A DNA stretch of 64,000 nt from Azadirachta indica (taxonomy: Eukaryota > Streptophyta > Magnoliopsida > Sapindales > Meliaceae): positions 3,772,913-3,836,912 of the forward strand of contig CM040450.1 of NCBI GenBank assembly GCA_022749755.1, in the 5' to 3' direction. The notes under the pieces are model-generated. The model saw only the letters and a list, made by a program, of their open reading frames with translations. It searched no databases and had not been told where the DNA came from. Made by a program: the position numbers and the translations under genes. Positions 63,390-64,000 of this stretch are shown one piece after another (the stretch's first letter is position 1; every line of letters begins with the position of its first letter).

Positions 63390-63824
63390 ATGGCTGCTAA
63401 ATCTTCGTTGCATTCTCCTCCTTCATTAAAGCCATCTTGTTTCTTAAACTCCCAATTAAATTTAATCAAGTTTAGGAAAACCCAGTTGGGTTTTAAGCTT
63501 AGAAATCAAATAGAACCAACCAAATGGGGGGAGAGTTTGTCATATTCAAGCAGAGGAGGAGAGGAAATGAAGAAGAAGACGATGACGAAGCAGGAGTGGA
63601 GAGGAAGCGTCGTGCGGTGTACGGCGGAGGGAATAGAGAGAGGTATTCTGATGGGAGGAGGAGGAGAAGAAGCAAAAGTTCTGGTAGCGGAGAGGTACAA
63701 GGTGGTAGGTTTATTAGCATGTGTGATGTGTTTGTGTAATGCTGACAGAGTCGTGATGTCGGTCGCCGTCGTTCCTCTCGCCGCTAAATACGGCTGGTCC
63801 AGCTCTTTTCTCGGCATCGTTCAG
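63390..63824 (+). CDS. PHT4;2-like: Plastid anion (phosphate) transporter PHT4, exon 1 only
   Basis: PHT4 proteins are 12-helix major-facilitator carriers; PHT4;2 (ANTR3) moves phosphate across the envelope of root and other heterotrophic plastids. The ATG at 63390 starts a Ser/Lys-rich transit peptide (MAAKSSLHSPPSLKPSCF). After a charged linker the mature part begins at about residue 108: VAERYKVVGLLACVMCLCNA, then DRVVMSVAVVPLAAKYGWSS and SFLGIVQ. This is the first helix and loop of the family. The donor GTTCAG|GTAATT at 63824/63825 closes a 435-nt exon in phase 0, and the window ends inside intron 1. Similarity to At2g38060 and linkage to a LAC4-like gene favour PHT4;2 over other members. 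Confidence 0.8.
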
Positions 63825-64000
63825 GTAATTTTATTGAATGAGGGAAGATTTTTCGTTCCTTTTTGTTTGTATCGTTTTGGAATGTATTTTCCCCGAATTA
63901 AATAATAGAATGAGTGAAATACCAAATCCAATCTTTCAAAAGATTTTTTCTATACGTTTACTTTATAATCACTAAAATGGCTGTGATTTTGTTTCCTATG

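Noticed and set aside
1..64000. CRISPR arrays, tRNA genes, viral genomes
   Set aside because: No regularly spaced direct repeats, no T-loop-like GGTTCGA motif in a tRNA context, and no viral replication or coat domain in any frame read.

Overview
The window is nuclear DNA of a flowering plant, most likely a eudicot, possibly a rosid. The evidence is GT-AG introns, AT-rich intergenic DNA with microsatellites and short inverted-repeat transposons, no operons, and proteins that match Arabidopsis families end to end. I cannot name the species.

Layout. 1.4-3.9 kb (-): a LAC4-type laccase with an intact miR397 site and a one-base frameshift. 8.7-10.8 kb (+): a broken NPF8/PTR peptide-transporter copy. 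13.4-17.1 kb (+): a second NPF8.1/8.2-type copy, almost intact but with one extra base near its 3' end. 18.2-19.1 kb (+): a two-exon, probably plastid-targeted coiled-coil membrane protein. 20.3-22.4 kb (-): an intronless P-class PPR protein close to At3g09060. 22.9-27.5 kb: a nest of non-autonomous inverted-repeat elements, two with clear 9-bp target duplications. 32.5-36.6 kb (+): an ELM2-SANT chromatin protein with one long intron. 38.5 kb: a decayed piece of plastid 16S rRNA gene in the nucleus. 41.6-43.5 kb (-): an OCTOPUS (DUF740) protein. 46.7-47.1 kb: an orphan cluster of G-box/ABRE cores. 52.2-59.9 kb (-): a 19-exon WD40 protein of the MABP1/WDR62 type. 63.4 kb to the end (+): exon 1 of a plastid PHT4 anion transporter.

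The gene content looks like an old linkage group. From memory, Arabidopsis splits these families among At2g38060-38100 (PHT4;2, an OCTOPUS-like gene, LAC4, an NPF), At5g01170-01190 (an OCTOPUS-like gene, PTR5, LAC10) and At3g09050-09080 (a small plastid protein, PPR, OCTOPUS, WD40). Shared duplication history explains this better than a common pathway. Laccase (lignin) and OCTOPUS (phloem) are both vascular, but I see no sign of a functional cluster.

I found no prokaryotic-style system, CRISPR array, viral genome or clearly new gene system. The most useful non-routine observations are the organellar 16S insertion, the precise ends and target duplications of the inverted-repeat elements, and the frameshifts confined to the laccase and NPF genes while about 9 kb of other coding sequence is clean.
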